A stretch of 64,000 nt of DNA from Pseudoneobacillus sp052180215 (GCF_052180215.1 NZ_CP197471.1:96001-160000), one strand, 5' to 3'; shown: positions 1 through 10,273, numbered from the stretch's first letter. Program-made: numbers and translations. Notes: a model not told the origin generated them from the sequence alone.

Positions 1-2152
<2,152 letters not shown>

Positions 2153-2269
2153 ACATTTGGATATCCAAATAAGGCAAACTTGTTTTTACTTCTTCTAATA
2201 CATTATCTAGTTTTGAGGGAACAAGACTTTTTCACGTAAGTGAAAAGAGTTTACCTCAACAAAATATAG

Positions 2270-2385
<116 letters not shown>

Positions 2386-2392
2386 GATTAAG

Positions 2393-2417
2393 AACAACCT
2401 AAAAAGGTTGTTTTTTT
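2393..2417 (+). terminator. rRNA operon intrinsic terminator
   Basis: The stem AACAACCT / AGGTTGTT with an AAAA loop is followed by an uninterrupted T run, only a few bases after the 5S end. Confidence 0.9.
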
Positions 2418-2454
2418 GTGTTTTATAGGCTTTGATAGCTCCTATGTTTTGGTA

Positions 2455-2572
2455 ATATTGTGACAAAGTTAGTAATAATCCAATTTTGGTTAGATATAAT
2501 TCCAAAAGAGTCAGATATATGCGTAAAAGAGTCAGATAAATTCTAAATTTAGTCAGATATATGTATCTGTTA
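2455..2572. repeat. 21-nt phased array, copy 1 (GTCAGATA family)
   Basis: Five consecutive units of exactly 21 nt start at 2468, 2489, 2510, 2531 and 2552. Each begins GTYAG(A/T)TA-like and ends in a variable A/T-rich stretch. The lead-in TTGTGACAAAGTTAGTAAT is identical to the one opening the array at 18939. The region between the rRNA terminator and the next gene contains no plausible gene. Confidence 0.85.
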
Positions 2573-2637
2573 GCAAAAACAATTAAAAGATTTCCTCTAA
2601 AACATTTAATAACAAAGGAAAAACCAACCGAATTTTC

Positions 2638-3063
2638 TCAGTTGGCCCAGCTAAATGATAGTTTATTAAGTTTTTCTGTTCGAACCCCAGCTTCGATATA
2701 ACTTCTAACTAAATGCCAATTAGAATTGTCTTCCTTTTTAAAGGTTTGAAAAAACAAGTTGGAAGTTTCTAATTGTTTTCCTTCTATAATGAGAGATGCA
2801 GCAAGTATAACCATGACTTCATCTTCTTTTAGTGGAATAGTTGAAATCTCACTCAAAACCCATTCACTACTTTGATTTTTAAAATAGGTAAAGGCTTGCT
2901 CCCAACCGGAAATAGATTCTTCATATCCAAAATCCACAATATCATTACCCGTTATTTCTCTTGCTTGATAGTCTTTCGAAATCATTTCTTTCAACTCGTT
3001 GATTGATGAGCTTTTCCAAATCTCTTTGTAGCGCTCAAAGAATTCTCTAAATTCCTTTGCCAT
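2638..3063 (-). CDS. NTF2-like / DUF4440-type small protein
   Basis: A 141-residue protein starting MAKEFREFF. This start is chosen over the longer frame because GGGAGGT lies at the right distance upstream. The pattern of an N-terminal helix, a GWEQAF segment and a C-terminal strand with NWHLVRSYIEAGV resembles SnoaL/DUF4440 members of the NTF2-like fold, which are often binding or enzymatic domains of unknown substrate. No catalytic residue can be assigned. It starts 22 nt after the preceding acetyltransferase gene ends on the same strand, so the two are probably cotranscribed. Family assignment is an inference from sequence pattern. Confidence 0.75.
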   Translation of the reverse strand: MAKEFREFFERYKEIWKSSSINELKEMISKDYQAREITGNDIVDFGYEESISGWEQAFTYFKNQSSEWVLSEISTIPLKEDEVMVILAASLIIEGKQLETSNLFFQTFKKEDNSNWHLVRSYIEAGVRTEKLNKLSFSWAN

Positions 3064-3085
3064 ATTAAACCTCCCTAAATAGAGC

Positions 3086-3952
3086 TTAGCCAAATATTTG
3101 GGCTGCGATCGCAAAAAGTGTTTTATTACGTGGTGGTAATTCCTTTCCATTAATAATCATAATGGGAGGGTTGCTTGCTTTGATAAAGCCACTTCTCTCA
3201 ATAATCTCTATTAAACTTTCATTTCCAGATGGAATATCGATTCTTAAGGGTCCAAGATGATTTTTTGCTAGACAATCTATTAAAGAAAATGCCATGTGAG
3301 GGTTAGGGGCTACGATAGGCCCAAGGACTAGATGAACAGGTCCTTTTATAGATAGTCCATACCCAATAATCTGGTTATCTTCATTTTTTAGAATAAGTGC
3401 TTCTTGTGCTTGTGCCATTCTATTAACTAAAAATTGTTGTCTATTTTCCCCAAATGCCTTTTGGTCTAACTCAAAAACCTTCGAATAATCCTCCACTGTC
3501 ATCGGGTGAATGTGTTGAACTTCATTATTAGTATGATTAGGAATATAGTGGTCACAAAGAAATTTATGTATGCTGTCAGTCGTTTGAAAACCCATTTTTT
3601 CATACATTGGTTTTCCAGCCTCAGTAGCAATCAACATCGTAATAGTTTGACTAGAGACAGAGTCTAAACATTTTTGCGTGGCCATTCTCCCTAATCCTAA
3701 ACCTCTGTACAGATCATGGACAATGACCATTCCGATGGATGCAAAACTTTTTCCGTATTCCATAATGGCTGCACTCGAAATAACTTTACCTTTTTCATTT
3801 TTATGGCCAAAAATTTTCCCACAAGACATGACAGTTTGAATTTCATATCGATCATAATCCCAACCAACAGAAGCCGAAAGCTCTATCAATCCAGGAATAT
3901 CATATTCATTGAACTGTACAAGCTGATGGGGAGATGATGTTGATAGATTCAT
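3086..3952 (-). CDS. GNAT acetyltransferase with C-terminal Acetyltransf_18-type domain (YitH-like)
   Basis: A 288-residue protein. Residues 1-130 form a GNAT domain with the acetyl-CoA-binding motif RGLGLGRMA near residues 82-90 and the downstream KPMYEKMGF motif typical of GNAT strand 5 to helix 4. Residues 150-288 resemble the second GNAT-like domain found in YitH-type proteins (SIKGPVHLVLGPIVAPNP, then IEIIERSGF). Start ATG at 3952 is preceded by GGGAG; an upstream extension lacks a binding site. It likely acetylates a small molecule or protein N-group; the substrate is unknown. The downstream NTF2-like gene is probably in the same transcript. Confidence 0.85.
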   Translation of the reverse strand: MNLSTSSPHQLVQFNEYDIPGLIELSASVGWDYDRYEIQTVMSCGKIFGHKNEKGKVISSAAIMEYGKSFASIGMVIVHDLYRGLGLGRMATQKCLDSVSSQTITMLIATEAGKPMYEKMGFQTTDSIHKFLCDHYIPNHTNNEVQHIHPMTVEDYSKVFELDQKAFGENRQQFLVNRMAQAQEALILKNEDNQIIGYGLSIKGPVHLVLGPIVAPNPHMAFSLIDCLAKNHLGPLRIDIPSGNESLIEIIERSGFIKASNPPIMIINGKELPPRNKTLFAIAAQIFG

Positions 3953-4014
3953 TTTATAAGCTCCCAGAAGAAATAATATTTTCATTATATCAATCATGGA
4001 ACAATTTGGATAAT

Positions 4015-4041
4015 AAAAACCAATCCATAAATATGGATTGG
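4015..4041 (-). terminator. Intrinsic terminator of the beta-propeller gene
   Basis: Read on the minus strand, CCAATCCA, a 6-nt loop and TGGATTGG are followed by TTTTT. It lies directly after the stop codon of the gene at 4053-5282 and separates it from the acetyltransferase gene. Confidence 0.8.
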
Positions 4042-4052
4042 AATAAGTGAGA

Positions 4053-5282
4053 TTATTGAACTGTACCAAACACACTAAAAACTTCATCCCAGTTCCATTT
4101 TTCATAGTATGGCTTTGGAGTATCAATATTTTGAATCCATATATTTTCTCTGATAGGAGAAATGGATGACATTAATACATTAGACATTTTTCTATCTGTT
4201 CGTACCCAAAATAGTTTGTCGCTCCAGATTTGTGGTCTAAAATCACCTTCATGTTTAGAAGAAAATGTAATTCTTTTCTGTTTATTTGCTTTCAGATTCA
4301 CGATGTATAAACTAGGTAACGGTCTTTTATCCAAAGGAACCCAACTGCTTTCTTTAGAACGAGAAACGTATAGAACTTGATTACCCATCCAGACTAGATC
4401 ACGATCTACAAAACCTTTTGGTGTAAGATTTGTTTTCGTGAATGAAGGAACGCCCAGTAGCTTTAGGTGTTTATTGGATGTTGCTTCTCTTCCAACTCCA
4501 TTTATGTAACCTAATACCTGACGTGAAGGTGACCACTCCATCCATTTCATATCATTTAACATCTCAGATACTCTTTGAAAGGTTTTTCCGTCACTTGAAA
4601 GAATACATAGTGTGTTGCCGTCTGCAGATAAAGAGGCGGTAGGGATCAATAAAAAACTTATCCATTTCCTATCAGGGGACCATTTAAATGGACTCGTAGA
4701 TACAAAGTATTCATGTTGGTCAACAGGTATCGTATAAAAGGGTTTTATTTTGGGCTTATTTTGGTCAACACTCCATTTAACAATCGATAATTTAAGATCT
4801 GAATGAAGTTGAGTGCTTTCTTTTGAAGATGTTAAAAAGCCACTTCCATCTGGCAGCCACGAAAAGTTTTCAATATTAGTTGCTACTTTAAAAGATTTAT
4901 TCGAATCAGTTTGATATAGATATAATGTTTTTTCAACCATGAACCCGATTGAATTCCCGTGAGGAGACCATTGATACTCATTGTTTACATTTGAATTTAG
5001 CTTTATATGTTTGTTCGTATTAAGAATGTATATCCAAAGCTCACCATTAAAGAGTGGAAAGTCACTTTTTGTTCCTTTGATATAGGCTACCAAGTTTCCA
5101 TTTGAGGACCATTTTGGATATCTTATATACTCTTTATTAGTCAATTTTACTTCCGTTTGATTTATTTTTAACCATAAGTCATCTCCTCTAATAAAAGTTG
5201 CTTTTATAGACTGATTTCTTTCCGCAGAAGCAAAAGAAGGAATGAGAAAGACAAATAGTAGAATCAAAAGGTATTTTTTCAT
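4053..5282 (-). CDS. Secreted TolB/PD40-type beta-propeller protein
   Basis: A 409-residue protein with an N-terminal signal peptide (MKKYLLILLFVFLIPSFASA, predicted cleavage after ASA near residue 20). The body repeats a motif of the type YPKWSSNGNLVAYI, YQWSPHGNSIGFM, FSWLPDGSGFLTS, FKWSPDRKWISFL and MEWSPSRQVLGYI. These are PD40/TolB-like propeller blades, about six or seven in all. It has no lipobox, so it is probably exported and released or wall-associated. AAGGGG precedes the ATG. Function is unknown; such propellers usually bind proteins or glycans. The neighbouring divergent uppP gives no clear functional link. Confidence 0.85.
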   Translation of the reverse strand: MKKYLLILLFVFLIPSFASAERNQSIKATFIRGDDLWLKINQTEVKLTNKEYIRYPKWSSNGNLVAYIKGTKSDFPLFNGELWIYILNTNKHIKLNSNVNNEYQWSPHGNSIGFMVEKTLYLYQTDSNKSFKVATNIENFSWLPDGSGFLTSSKESTQLHSDLKLSIVKWSVDQNKPKIKPFYTIPVDQHEYFVSTSPFKWSPDRKWISFLLIPTASLSADGNTLCILSSDGKTFQRVSEMLNDMKWMEWSPSRQVLGYINGVGREATSNKHLKLLGVPSFTKTNLTPKGFVDRDLVWMGNQVLYVSRSKESSWVPLDKRPLPSLYIVNLKANKQKRITFSSKHEGDFRPQIWSDKLFWVRTDRKMSNVLMSSISPIRENIWIQNIDTPKPYYEKWNWDEVFSVFGTVQ

Positions 5283-5463
5283 AAAATGCCCCTTACAGTG
5301 ATTATTTTACTTTTATATTTCCCTGTATTAGATACTCTATTTACATGTTTATTACAGTGAGCTAATTTAACTTTATTTATTATGGAAAAGCATTTATTAT
5401 TAAAGAATCGGTGTTTTTAAAAAAGAAATTTGTACTTAATAAAGTAAATAAGGAGTTTGTATA

Positions 5464-6303
5464 ATGGATTTTTTAATGCTTTTAAAAGCAATTATTCTTG
5501 GATTTGTAGAGGGACTCACAGAATTCGCCCCAGTTTCTTCTACTGGTCATATGATTATTGTGGATGATATGTGGTTAAAAACAGTAGACATGTTAGGTTC
5601 CAAATATGTGGCAAATACCTTTAAAGTGGTTATTCAGCTTGGTTCTATATTGGCGGTTGTGATTGTATTTTTTAACCGTTTCTTAGAAATGTTTGGTTTA
5701 AAGAAAGTAAAACAAGAAGCTGGCCAACCCCAAGGACGTCTAAAGTTAACGCAAGTCATTGTTGGATTAATTCCAGCAGGTGTATTAGGAGTTCTTTTTG
5801 AAGATTATATTGATGAATACTTATTTTCAACTTATACAGTCTTAATTGGATTAGTCATTGGTGCAGTTTTTATGATTTTTGCTGATTATTTTGCCGGTAA
5901 AAGAACGCAGCCAGTAATAGATACGGTTGACCAAATCACGTATAAACAAGCATTTACAGTCGGATTAATTCAGTGTTTATCATTGTGGCCAGGGTTCTCC
6001 CGTTCAGGTTCAACGATATCTGGTGGGGTTCTTATTGGCTTAAGTCACCGTGCAGCTGCAGATTTTACCTTTATTATGGCCGTTCCAATTATGGCAGGAG
6101 CAAGCTTAATTTCGTTACTTAAAAACTGGCAATACTTTACGTCGGATGCCCTGCCATTTTTCATTGCAGGATTTATAAGTGCCTTTGTATTTGCCTTAAT
6201 TTCGATTCGTTTCTTCTTAAAGCTGATTAATAAAGTTAAGCTTGTACCTTTTGCGATTTACCGTATTGTATTAGCATTAGTGATCTATGTAGTATTTTTC
6301 TAA
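5464..6303 (+). CDS. uppP: Undecaprenyl-diphosphatase UppP (BacA family)
   Basis: A 279-residue integral membrane enzyme that dephosphorylates undecaprenyl pyrophosphate to regenerate the lipid carrier for peptidoglycan synthesis; loss or overexpression affects bacitracin sensitivity. Both family signatures are present: EGLTEFAPVSSTGH (residues 16-29, catalytic Glu, Ser and His) and PGFSRSGST (about residues 177-185). About seven to eight hydrophobic helices are visible. AAGGAG precedes the ATG. It is monocistronic, transcribed divergently from the propeller gene and ends in its own hairpin. Confidence 0.97.
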   Translation: MDFLMLLKAIILGFVEGLTEFAPVSSTGHMIIVDDMWLKTVDMLGSKYVANTFKVVIQLGSILAVVIVFFNRFLEMFGLKKVKQEAGQPQGRLKLTQVIVGLIPAGVLGVLFEDYIDEYLFSTYTVLIGLVIGAVFMIFADYFAGKRTQPVIDTVDQITYKQAFTVGLIQCLSLWPGFSRSGSTISGGVLIGLSHRAAADFTFIMAVPIMAGASLISLLKNWQYFTSDALPFFIAGFISAFVFALISIRFFLKLINKVKLVPFAIYRIVLALVIYVVFF

Positions 6304-6305
6304 AA

Positions 6306-6346
6306 AAGAAGGCTATGTGAAAAGGAAAACTTCACATAGCCTTCTT
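6306..6346. terminator. uppP terminator hairpin
   Basis: A perfect 16-bp stem AAGAAGGCTATGTGAA / TTCACATAGCCTTCTT with a 9-nt loop starts 3 nt after the uppP stop. The T tract after it is short (CTTTATA), while the A tract before it would serve the opposite strand, so it may act in both directions. Confidence 0.8.
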
Positions 6347-6355
6347 TATAAGGTG

Positions 6356-6512
6356 AGAAAGTATAACCTTTTGGGACTTCGAAAATTGTCTAGCTCCAGC
6401 GCCTAGCCCCTCGAGGTCAAATAACCTCTAGCCTAAGAAGTCAAGTTCATACTTCTTAGGCTAGAGAACATTTGCTTGTCGGGGCTAATCAAGGCGCTTC
6501 CGCATTTCTTAT
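6356..6512. repeat. Folded intergenic element, copy 1
   Basis: Matches 10283-10441 over about 155 nt. Outer stem: AGCGCCTAGCCCC with GGGGCTAATCAAGGCGCT. Inner hairpins: GAGGTCAAATAACCTC and the 16-bp perfect stem CTCTAGCCTAAGAAGT / ACTTCTTAGGCTAGAG. It lies between convergent uppP and argS. A similar sequence family is, from memory, dispersed in Bacillus genomes; I cannot name it with certainty. Confidence 0.9.
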
Positions 6513-6514
6513 TT

Positions 6515-8206
6515 TTACATCTCATTTGGTGCATCCAGCCCCAGTAGTCGCAATGACTCCTGTAGCACAATCGTAACAGCAGAAACGAGAGCTAATCGTG
6601 CTTGAAGTTCCTCATTTTCTTCTAAAATTCTCACTTCTCCATAATACTGATTAAAGGCACGTGAAAGGTCAATTGCGTACTTAGCGATTTGGGAAGGGTC
6701 AAATTTTTTCATAGAGTTTGAGATCACTTCCGAAAAATCTCTTAGGAGGGAAATGATTTCCCAATGAGCTTTGCCCTCAAAATGAATGGATATGGTACCA
6801 GTTTCGTTCCAATTTCCTTTTCTTAAAAGGGAGTTGGCACGAGCGTTTGTGTATTGAATATATGGTCCAGTCTCACCCTCAAAACGCAGCATATCCTCAA
6901 GCGAAAATTCGATGTCATTCATTCGGAAGTTCTTCAAGTCATGAAAAATAACAGCGCCTACACCAACCTGCTTCGAAACTTCTTCCTTATTGGTTAAGGA
7001 TGGATTTTTGGCTTCTATATTTTTCATTGCTAAAGAAATAGACTCCGTTAGTACTTCTTCTAGTAAAATAACCTTACCTTTTCTCGTAGACATTTTTTTA
7101 CCGTCTTTCAGCATCATTCCAAAAGGAATATGGTGAAGAGTATCAGACCACTCAAAGTCCATTTTTGCTAAAACAGCTTTTAATTGATTAAAATGCAGGC
7201 TTTGCTCATTTCCTACAACGTATAGCGCTTGATCAAACTGATAGTTATTTTTGCGATAAAATGCTGCTGCTAAATCACGGGTTGCGTAAAGAGTAGCACC
7301 ATCTGATTTTTTAATTAAGCAAGGAGGTAGGTTTTGTTCCTCCAATGGAACGACCTGAGCCTGGTCCGATTCGACTAAAAGCCCATTTTCCTCCAGCATT
7401 TCAACGACCATTCCCATTTTGTCATTATAAAAAGCTTCACCATTATAAGAATCGAAGTCTACTTTAAGCAATTCATAGATCTTTGAGAATTCCTTTAAGG
7501 ATTCGTCACGGAACCAACGCCACAGGGATAGTGCCTCATCGTGGCCGTCCTCTAATTTTTTAAACCAAGCACGACCGTCTTCCTCAAGAGTGTGGTCCTT
7601 TTCTGCTTCGTCATGAAATTTTACATATAGTGAAAGGAGTTCCTTAATCGGTTCCTTCTTTACACTTTCCTCATTACCCCACTTTTTATAGGCTGTAATT
7701 AATTTTCCGAACTGAGTTCCCCAATCACCTAGATGATTAATTTTGACTGTCTGATAGCCGCATTTTTGAAAAATTAACGCCAGTGCATTCCCGATTACAG
7801 TGGAACGGAGATGCCCCATCGAAAATGGCTTTGCAATATTGGGTGAGGACATATCAATGGTGACAACCTTGTTTTCTCCAATGGATAAAGAACCATAATT
7901 TTGTTTTTGTGATAAGACAGCCTCTAGGACATGTTGTGTAACCATTTGTTTATTCAAAAAAACATTTACATAACCGCCGACAGCCTCTGCTTTTTGTATC
8001 AGTGGGGAGGTAATGGAATCACTGATTTGTTTCGCGATAAGTGGAGGGGCTTGCTTTCTAATTTTTGCAAGCTGAAAGCAAGGAAAAGCATAATCGCCGA
8101 AATCAGCAATCTTTGGCTTTTCGATTAATTGTTCGATGGTTGCTTTATCTATCTCTGGCTGTAGAATTTCGTATAGCGCATCTGCGAAAGATCCTACATA
8201 GTTCAT
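6515..8206 (-). CDS. argS: Arginine--tRNA ligase
   Basis: A 563-residue class I aminoacyl-tRNA synthetase that attaches arginine to tRNA-Arg. The HIGH-type motif is FSMGHLRST (about residue 125), preceded by the ArgRS-typical SSPNIAKP segment; the KMSK-type loop is KKMSTRKGK (about residue 372). The C-terminal DALR anticodon-binding domain contains RAFNQYYGEVRIL. Start ATG at 8206 is set by AAGGAGGT just upstream, removing an 11-residue extension. The sequence looks less like the classic B. subtilis ArgS than like the second ArgRS type seen in the B. cereus group and enterococci (from memory). A T-box leader upstream makes expression respond to uncharged tRNA-Arg. Confidence 0.96.
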   Translation of the reverse strand: MNYVGSFADALYEILQPEIDKATIEQLIEKPKIADFGDYAFPCFQLAKIRKQAPPLIAKQISDSITSPLIQKAEAVGGYVNVFLNKQMVTQHVLEAVLSQKQNYGSLSIGENKVVTIDMSSPNIAKPFSMGHLRSTVIGNALALIFQKCGYQTVKINHLGDWGTQFGKLITAYKKWGNEESVKKEPIKELLSLYVKFHDEAEKDHTLEEDGRAWFKKLEDGHDEALSLWRWFRDESLKEFSKIYELLKVDFDSYNGEAFYNDKMGMVVEMLEENGLLVESDQAQVVPLEEQNLPPCLIKKSDGATLYATRDLAAAFYRKNNYQFDQALYVVGNEQSLHFNQLKAVLAKMDFEWSDTLHHIPFGMMLKDGKKMSTRKGKVILLEEVLTESISLAMKNIEAKNPSLTNKEEVSKQVGVGAVIFHDLKNFRMNDIEFSLEDMLRFEGETGPYIQYTNARANSLLRKGNWNETGTISIHFEGKAHWEIISLLRDFSEVISNSMKKFDPSQIAKYAIDLSRAFNQYYGEVRILEENEELQARLALVSAVTIVLQESLRLLGLDAPNEM

Positions 8207-8245
8207 AAAATAAACCTCCTTCATTTTTTTGACAGACAAATAAAA

Positions 8246-8277
8246 AACTCTCGTCTCTAATAAAAGAGACGAGAGTT
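8246..8277 (-). terminator. T-box attenuator terminator
   Basis: A 13-bp stem AACTCTCGTCTCT / AGAGACGAGAGTT with a 6-nt loop, followed on the minus strand by TTTTT. It is the alternative fold to the T-box antiterminator. Confidence 0.92.
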
Positions 8278-8480
8278 CAAATATCCCGCGGTACCACTCT
8301 AATTGTTCCCATAAAGGGAAACCAGCTTCACGTTAACGAGGCTTTGCCCCGGCCTTTCCTACTCCATTCAGAAAAGCATCTCAAAAGTGCGGTTCATTAA
8401 CTGTTTTAGTATCAGGCTCTCACCATTCCTGACTCGCTAGGACGAACAGATAATTACTCTCTTTTTCATCGATTTTGGTT
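8246..8480 (-). promoter_or_regulatory. T-box riboswitch leader of argS, specifier CGC (Arg)
   Basis: Read on the minus strand, the leader contains a Stem I distal part (GGAATGGTGAGAGCC), a probable specifier loop GAACGCAC giving the arginine codon CGC at 8391-8389, and the T-box sequence AGAGTGGTACCGCGGG at 8300-8285. It ends in a strong terminator (8277-8246) followed by a T run. Uncharged tRNA-Arg pairing with the UGGN part of the T-box should favour the antiterminator and readthrough into argS. Confidence 0.95.
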
Positions 8481-8626
8481 TGTTTAGTTTGGGTGGGAGT
8501 TCGCATAAGCAAGCTTCATCCACTTTTCTCTGTATTATATCCGATAATAATAATTTTGCCAACAATTGTTATTTTTATGAAGTTTGCAAACAATAACCTA
8601 TGAATGGATTCAAAGTAGGTGTTGAA

Positions 8627-9484
8627 ATGGATTGGATAGATTACCTTCACAAGTATAAACTTACTAGTATTTTTATTGCGATCATGATTGCTTGGTTGGC
8701 GGTTATTATCATCAATAAACTGGTTCAAAATTTTTTCAAACGGACCCATTTTATTGAGGAAAGGAAAGAGCAAACCATCGCGAGCATGGTCCATTCCTTA
8801 ACAAAATATACCGCGACGTTAAGTATTATCTTTTTTGCCATTTCCCAATATGTCGAGCATTTTGGAAGAGTTTTAGCAGGGGCAGGGGTTGTTGGGGTCG
8901 TAGTTGGGTTTGGAGCCCAGAGCTTGATCAAGGATATACTGGCTGGAATCTTTTTAATTTATGAAAAGCAGCTTCATAAAGGCGATTTTATTATGATTAA
9001 TAATACGTTTAATGGAACGGTTGAAGATATCGGCCTTCGTTATTTAAAGGTACGGGAATGGAGCGGGAGGCTATTAACGATTAGCAATGGGGAAATAAAA
9101 CAAATCCATAATTATAATATCAATCGAATGAGGGTAATTGAAAGGATGGTTATCAGTTATCGCGAGAATCCGGAAATCATTTTTAAAATATTAGAGGAAG
9201 CTTGTGAAAAAATAAATGAAACCAAATGGGACTGTTTAAAATTAGATGGAGAAAATGGTCCCATTGAACCATTTCAGGTGTATGGAATGACTTCTATCAA
9301 CGCATCCTTTCGAGGCATTGAATACACGATTACCGGGCTTGTCAATGATGATGATTATTGGGATGCGGGGAAAGAGGCGAGAAGAATCATTGCTCAAACC
9401 TTGTATGATTATGGAATTAAGCTGGCTGAAGATACGATGCTAGTGAAACAAGTGGAAGCAGAGCTATTAAGCGAAAGAAGTTAA
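8627..9484 (+). CDS. Small-conductance mechanosensitive channel, MscS family
   Basis: A 285-residue membrane channel that opens under membrane tension to release solutes on hypo-osmotic shock. Helix 1 is near residues 11-35 and helix 2 near 60-80. The pore-lining third helix is glycine/alanine rich (VLAGAGVVGVVVGFGAQSL, about residues 84-102), the hallmark of MscS. It is followed by the cytoplasmic beta domain (LHKGDFIMINNTFNGTVEDI). Start at 8627 (MDWIDYL) is chosen because AGTAGGTG precedes it; a 9-residue longer start at 8600 lacks a binding site. Monocistronic. Confidence 0.93.
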   Translation: MDWIDYLHKYKLTSIFIAIMIAWLAVIIINKLVQNFFKRTHFIEERKEQTIASMVHSLTKYTATLSIIFFAISQYVEHFGRVLAGAGVVGVVVGFGAQSLIKDILAGIFLIYEKQLHKGDFIMINNTFNGTVEDIGLRYLKVREWSGRLLTISNGEIKQIHNYNINRMRVIERMVISYRENPEIIFKILEEACEKINETKWDCLKLDGENGPIEPFQVYGMTSINASFRGIEYTITGLVNDDDYWDAGKEARRIIAQTLYDYGIKLAEDTMLVKQVEAELLSERS

Positions 9485-9507
9485 AAAACCGGAGATGACT
9501 TCTCCGG
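9483..9507 (-). terminator. Terminator of the 52-residue gene (also follows the mscS gene)
   Basis: CCGGAGA / TCTCCGG with a 5-nt loop, followed on the minus strand by six T. It overlaps the mscS stop on the other strand, so it probably serves both convergent genes. Confidence 0.8.
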
Positions 9508-9508
9508 C

Positions 9509-9667
9509 TTAACGTTTCGTTTCTTTTTTTACATTATTAGGGTGTGGATAATCGCCCCCAAGGATTCCTGTTAAAGCCTCACGATCCATTGGGCTTGGAT
9601 CCTCTCCTACACCAGGAGCCATATTGTTGGCCATTGGTAATTGTTCAAGCTCTTTTCCTCTTGGCAT
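9509..9667 (-). CDS. Small conserved-looking protein of unknown function, 52 aa
   Basis: Encodes MPRGKELEQLP with a proline-rich, acidic middle (GVGEDPSPMD) and a basic tail ending KKETKR. A strong GGAGGTGAACAAG ribosome binding site precedes the ATG, and a dedicated terminator follows the stop. Those two signals, with an uninterrupted frame, support a real gene. It has no membrane segment or cysteine. I do not recognise the family. It lies between mscS and yebG on the opposite strand. Confidence 0.75.
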   Translation of the reverse strand: MPRGKELEQLPMANNMAPGVGEDPSPMDREALTGILGGDYPHPNNVKKETKR

Positions 9668-9751
9668 CTTGTTCACCTCCATATGTGTTAAGTTGTGCTA
9701 TTATCTTAGTAATAAATCTAAAGCAGGGAAAAAAGAGGGAGATTTTTTAAG

Positions 9752-9949
9752 ATGAGTAAAAAGAAGATGCAATTTGAAGTACAAGAAAATGAAACGATTG
9801 AGGAATGTTTAGATCGGATCAAGAAGGCCGGTTATATGCCAGTACGTAGAACGGAAAAGCCTATTTTTCAAGAAGTGAAAAAAGGCAGTGAAACCGATTA
9901 TGTACCAGTTGGAAGACAAATTATCTTTGAAGCGAAATTAATCGAGTAA
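9752..9949 (+). CDS. yebG: NETI-motif protein (YebG-like)
   Basis: A 65-residue protein containing the family signature NETIEECLDRIKKAGYMPVR near residues 12-31. Proteins with this motif are short, cytosolic and of unknown function. In B. subtilis yebG also lies immediately upstream of purE (from memory), so position supports the assignment. The stop codon overlaps the first PurR box of the purine operon. Confidence 0.88.
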   Translation: MSKKKMQFEVQENETIEECLDRIKKAGYMPVRRTEKPIFQEVKKGSETDYVPVGRQIIFEAKLIE

Positions 9950-9993
9950 AACACGAACATTAGTTCATTTTTAAAAATTATCGTTCGATTTTT
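9947..9993 (+). promoter_or_regulatory. PurR operator (inverted PurBox pair)
   Basis: Two inverted boxes, ACACGAACATTAG (core CGAAC at 9954-9958) and TTATCGTTCGATTTT (core GTTCG at 9983-9987), lie just upstream of the -35 element. The arrangement matches the paired PurBoxes bound by Bacillus PurR, which represses purine synthesis unless PRPP is high. Confidence 0.88.
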
Positions 9994-9996
9994 TGG

Positions 9997-10026
9997 TTGA
10001 CAGTAAAAGGTAATGGTTGGTATGAT
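9997..10026 (+). promoter_or_regulatory. Purine operon SigA promoter
   Basis: TTGACA at 9997-10002, an 18-bp spacer and TATGAT at 10021-10026. The PurR boxes overlap its upstream edge, and the guanine aptamer starts about 45 nt downstream of the expected start point. Confidence 0.85.
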
Positions 10027-10077
10027 ATAGATGTTGAAGGAAAAAGGTTTTCTTTTTCTAATTGTATCGTAATCTTA

Positions 10078-10148
10078 CCCTCGTATATCCATGGGAATAT
10101 GGCCCATAAGTTTCTACCCAATTACCGTAAATAATTGGACTATGAGGG
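10078..10148 (+). promoter_or_regulatory. Guanine/hypoxanthine riboswitch (purine class)
   Basis: A 71-nt aptamer: P1 strands CCCTC / GAGGG, J1/2 CGTATATCC, P2-L2 ATGGGAATATGGCCCAT, J2/3 AAGTTTCTACC and P3-L3 ending with CCGTAAATAATTGG. The ligand-specifying residue in GGACTATGA is C, which predicts guanine or hypoxanthine rather than adenine. The downstream terminator makes it an OFF switch for purE and the following genes. Confidence 0.96.
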
Positions 10149-10224
10149 AAAGTCTATATGTTCGGTTTGCTAAAAATGTAGGGGAACCCCTAGTTTTTTT
10201 GGCGACTAAAAGCGTGATTTGATG

Positions 10225-10273
10225 CCCGAACAAATGGCTTTCTCTTTTGGAGAGGCTATTTGTTCGGGTTTTT
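10225..10273 (+). terminator. Riboswitch-controlled terminator before purE
   Basis: Long hairpin: CCCGAACAAAT pairs with ATTTGTTCGGG, followed by TTTTTAATTT. A shorter hairpin TAGGGGAACCCCTA with T7 (10178-10200) lies between it and the aptamer and may be part of the expression platform. Confidence 0.9.

Noticed and set aside
8516..8794. Minus-strand 92-codon frame opposite the mscS start
   Set aside because: It is a shadow of the MscS gene and has no ribosome binding site.
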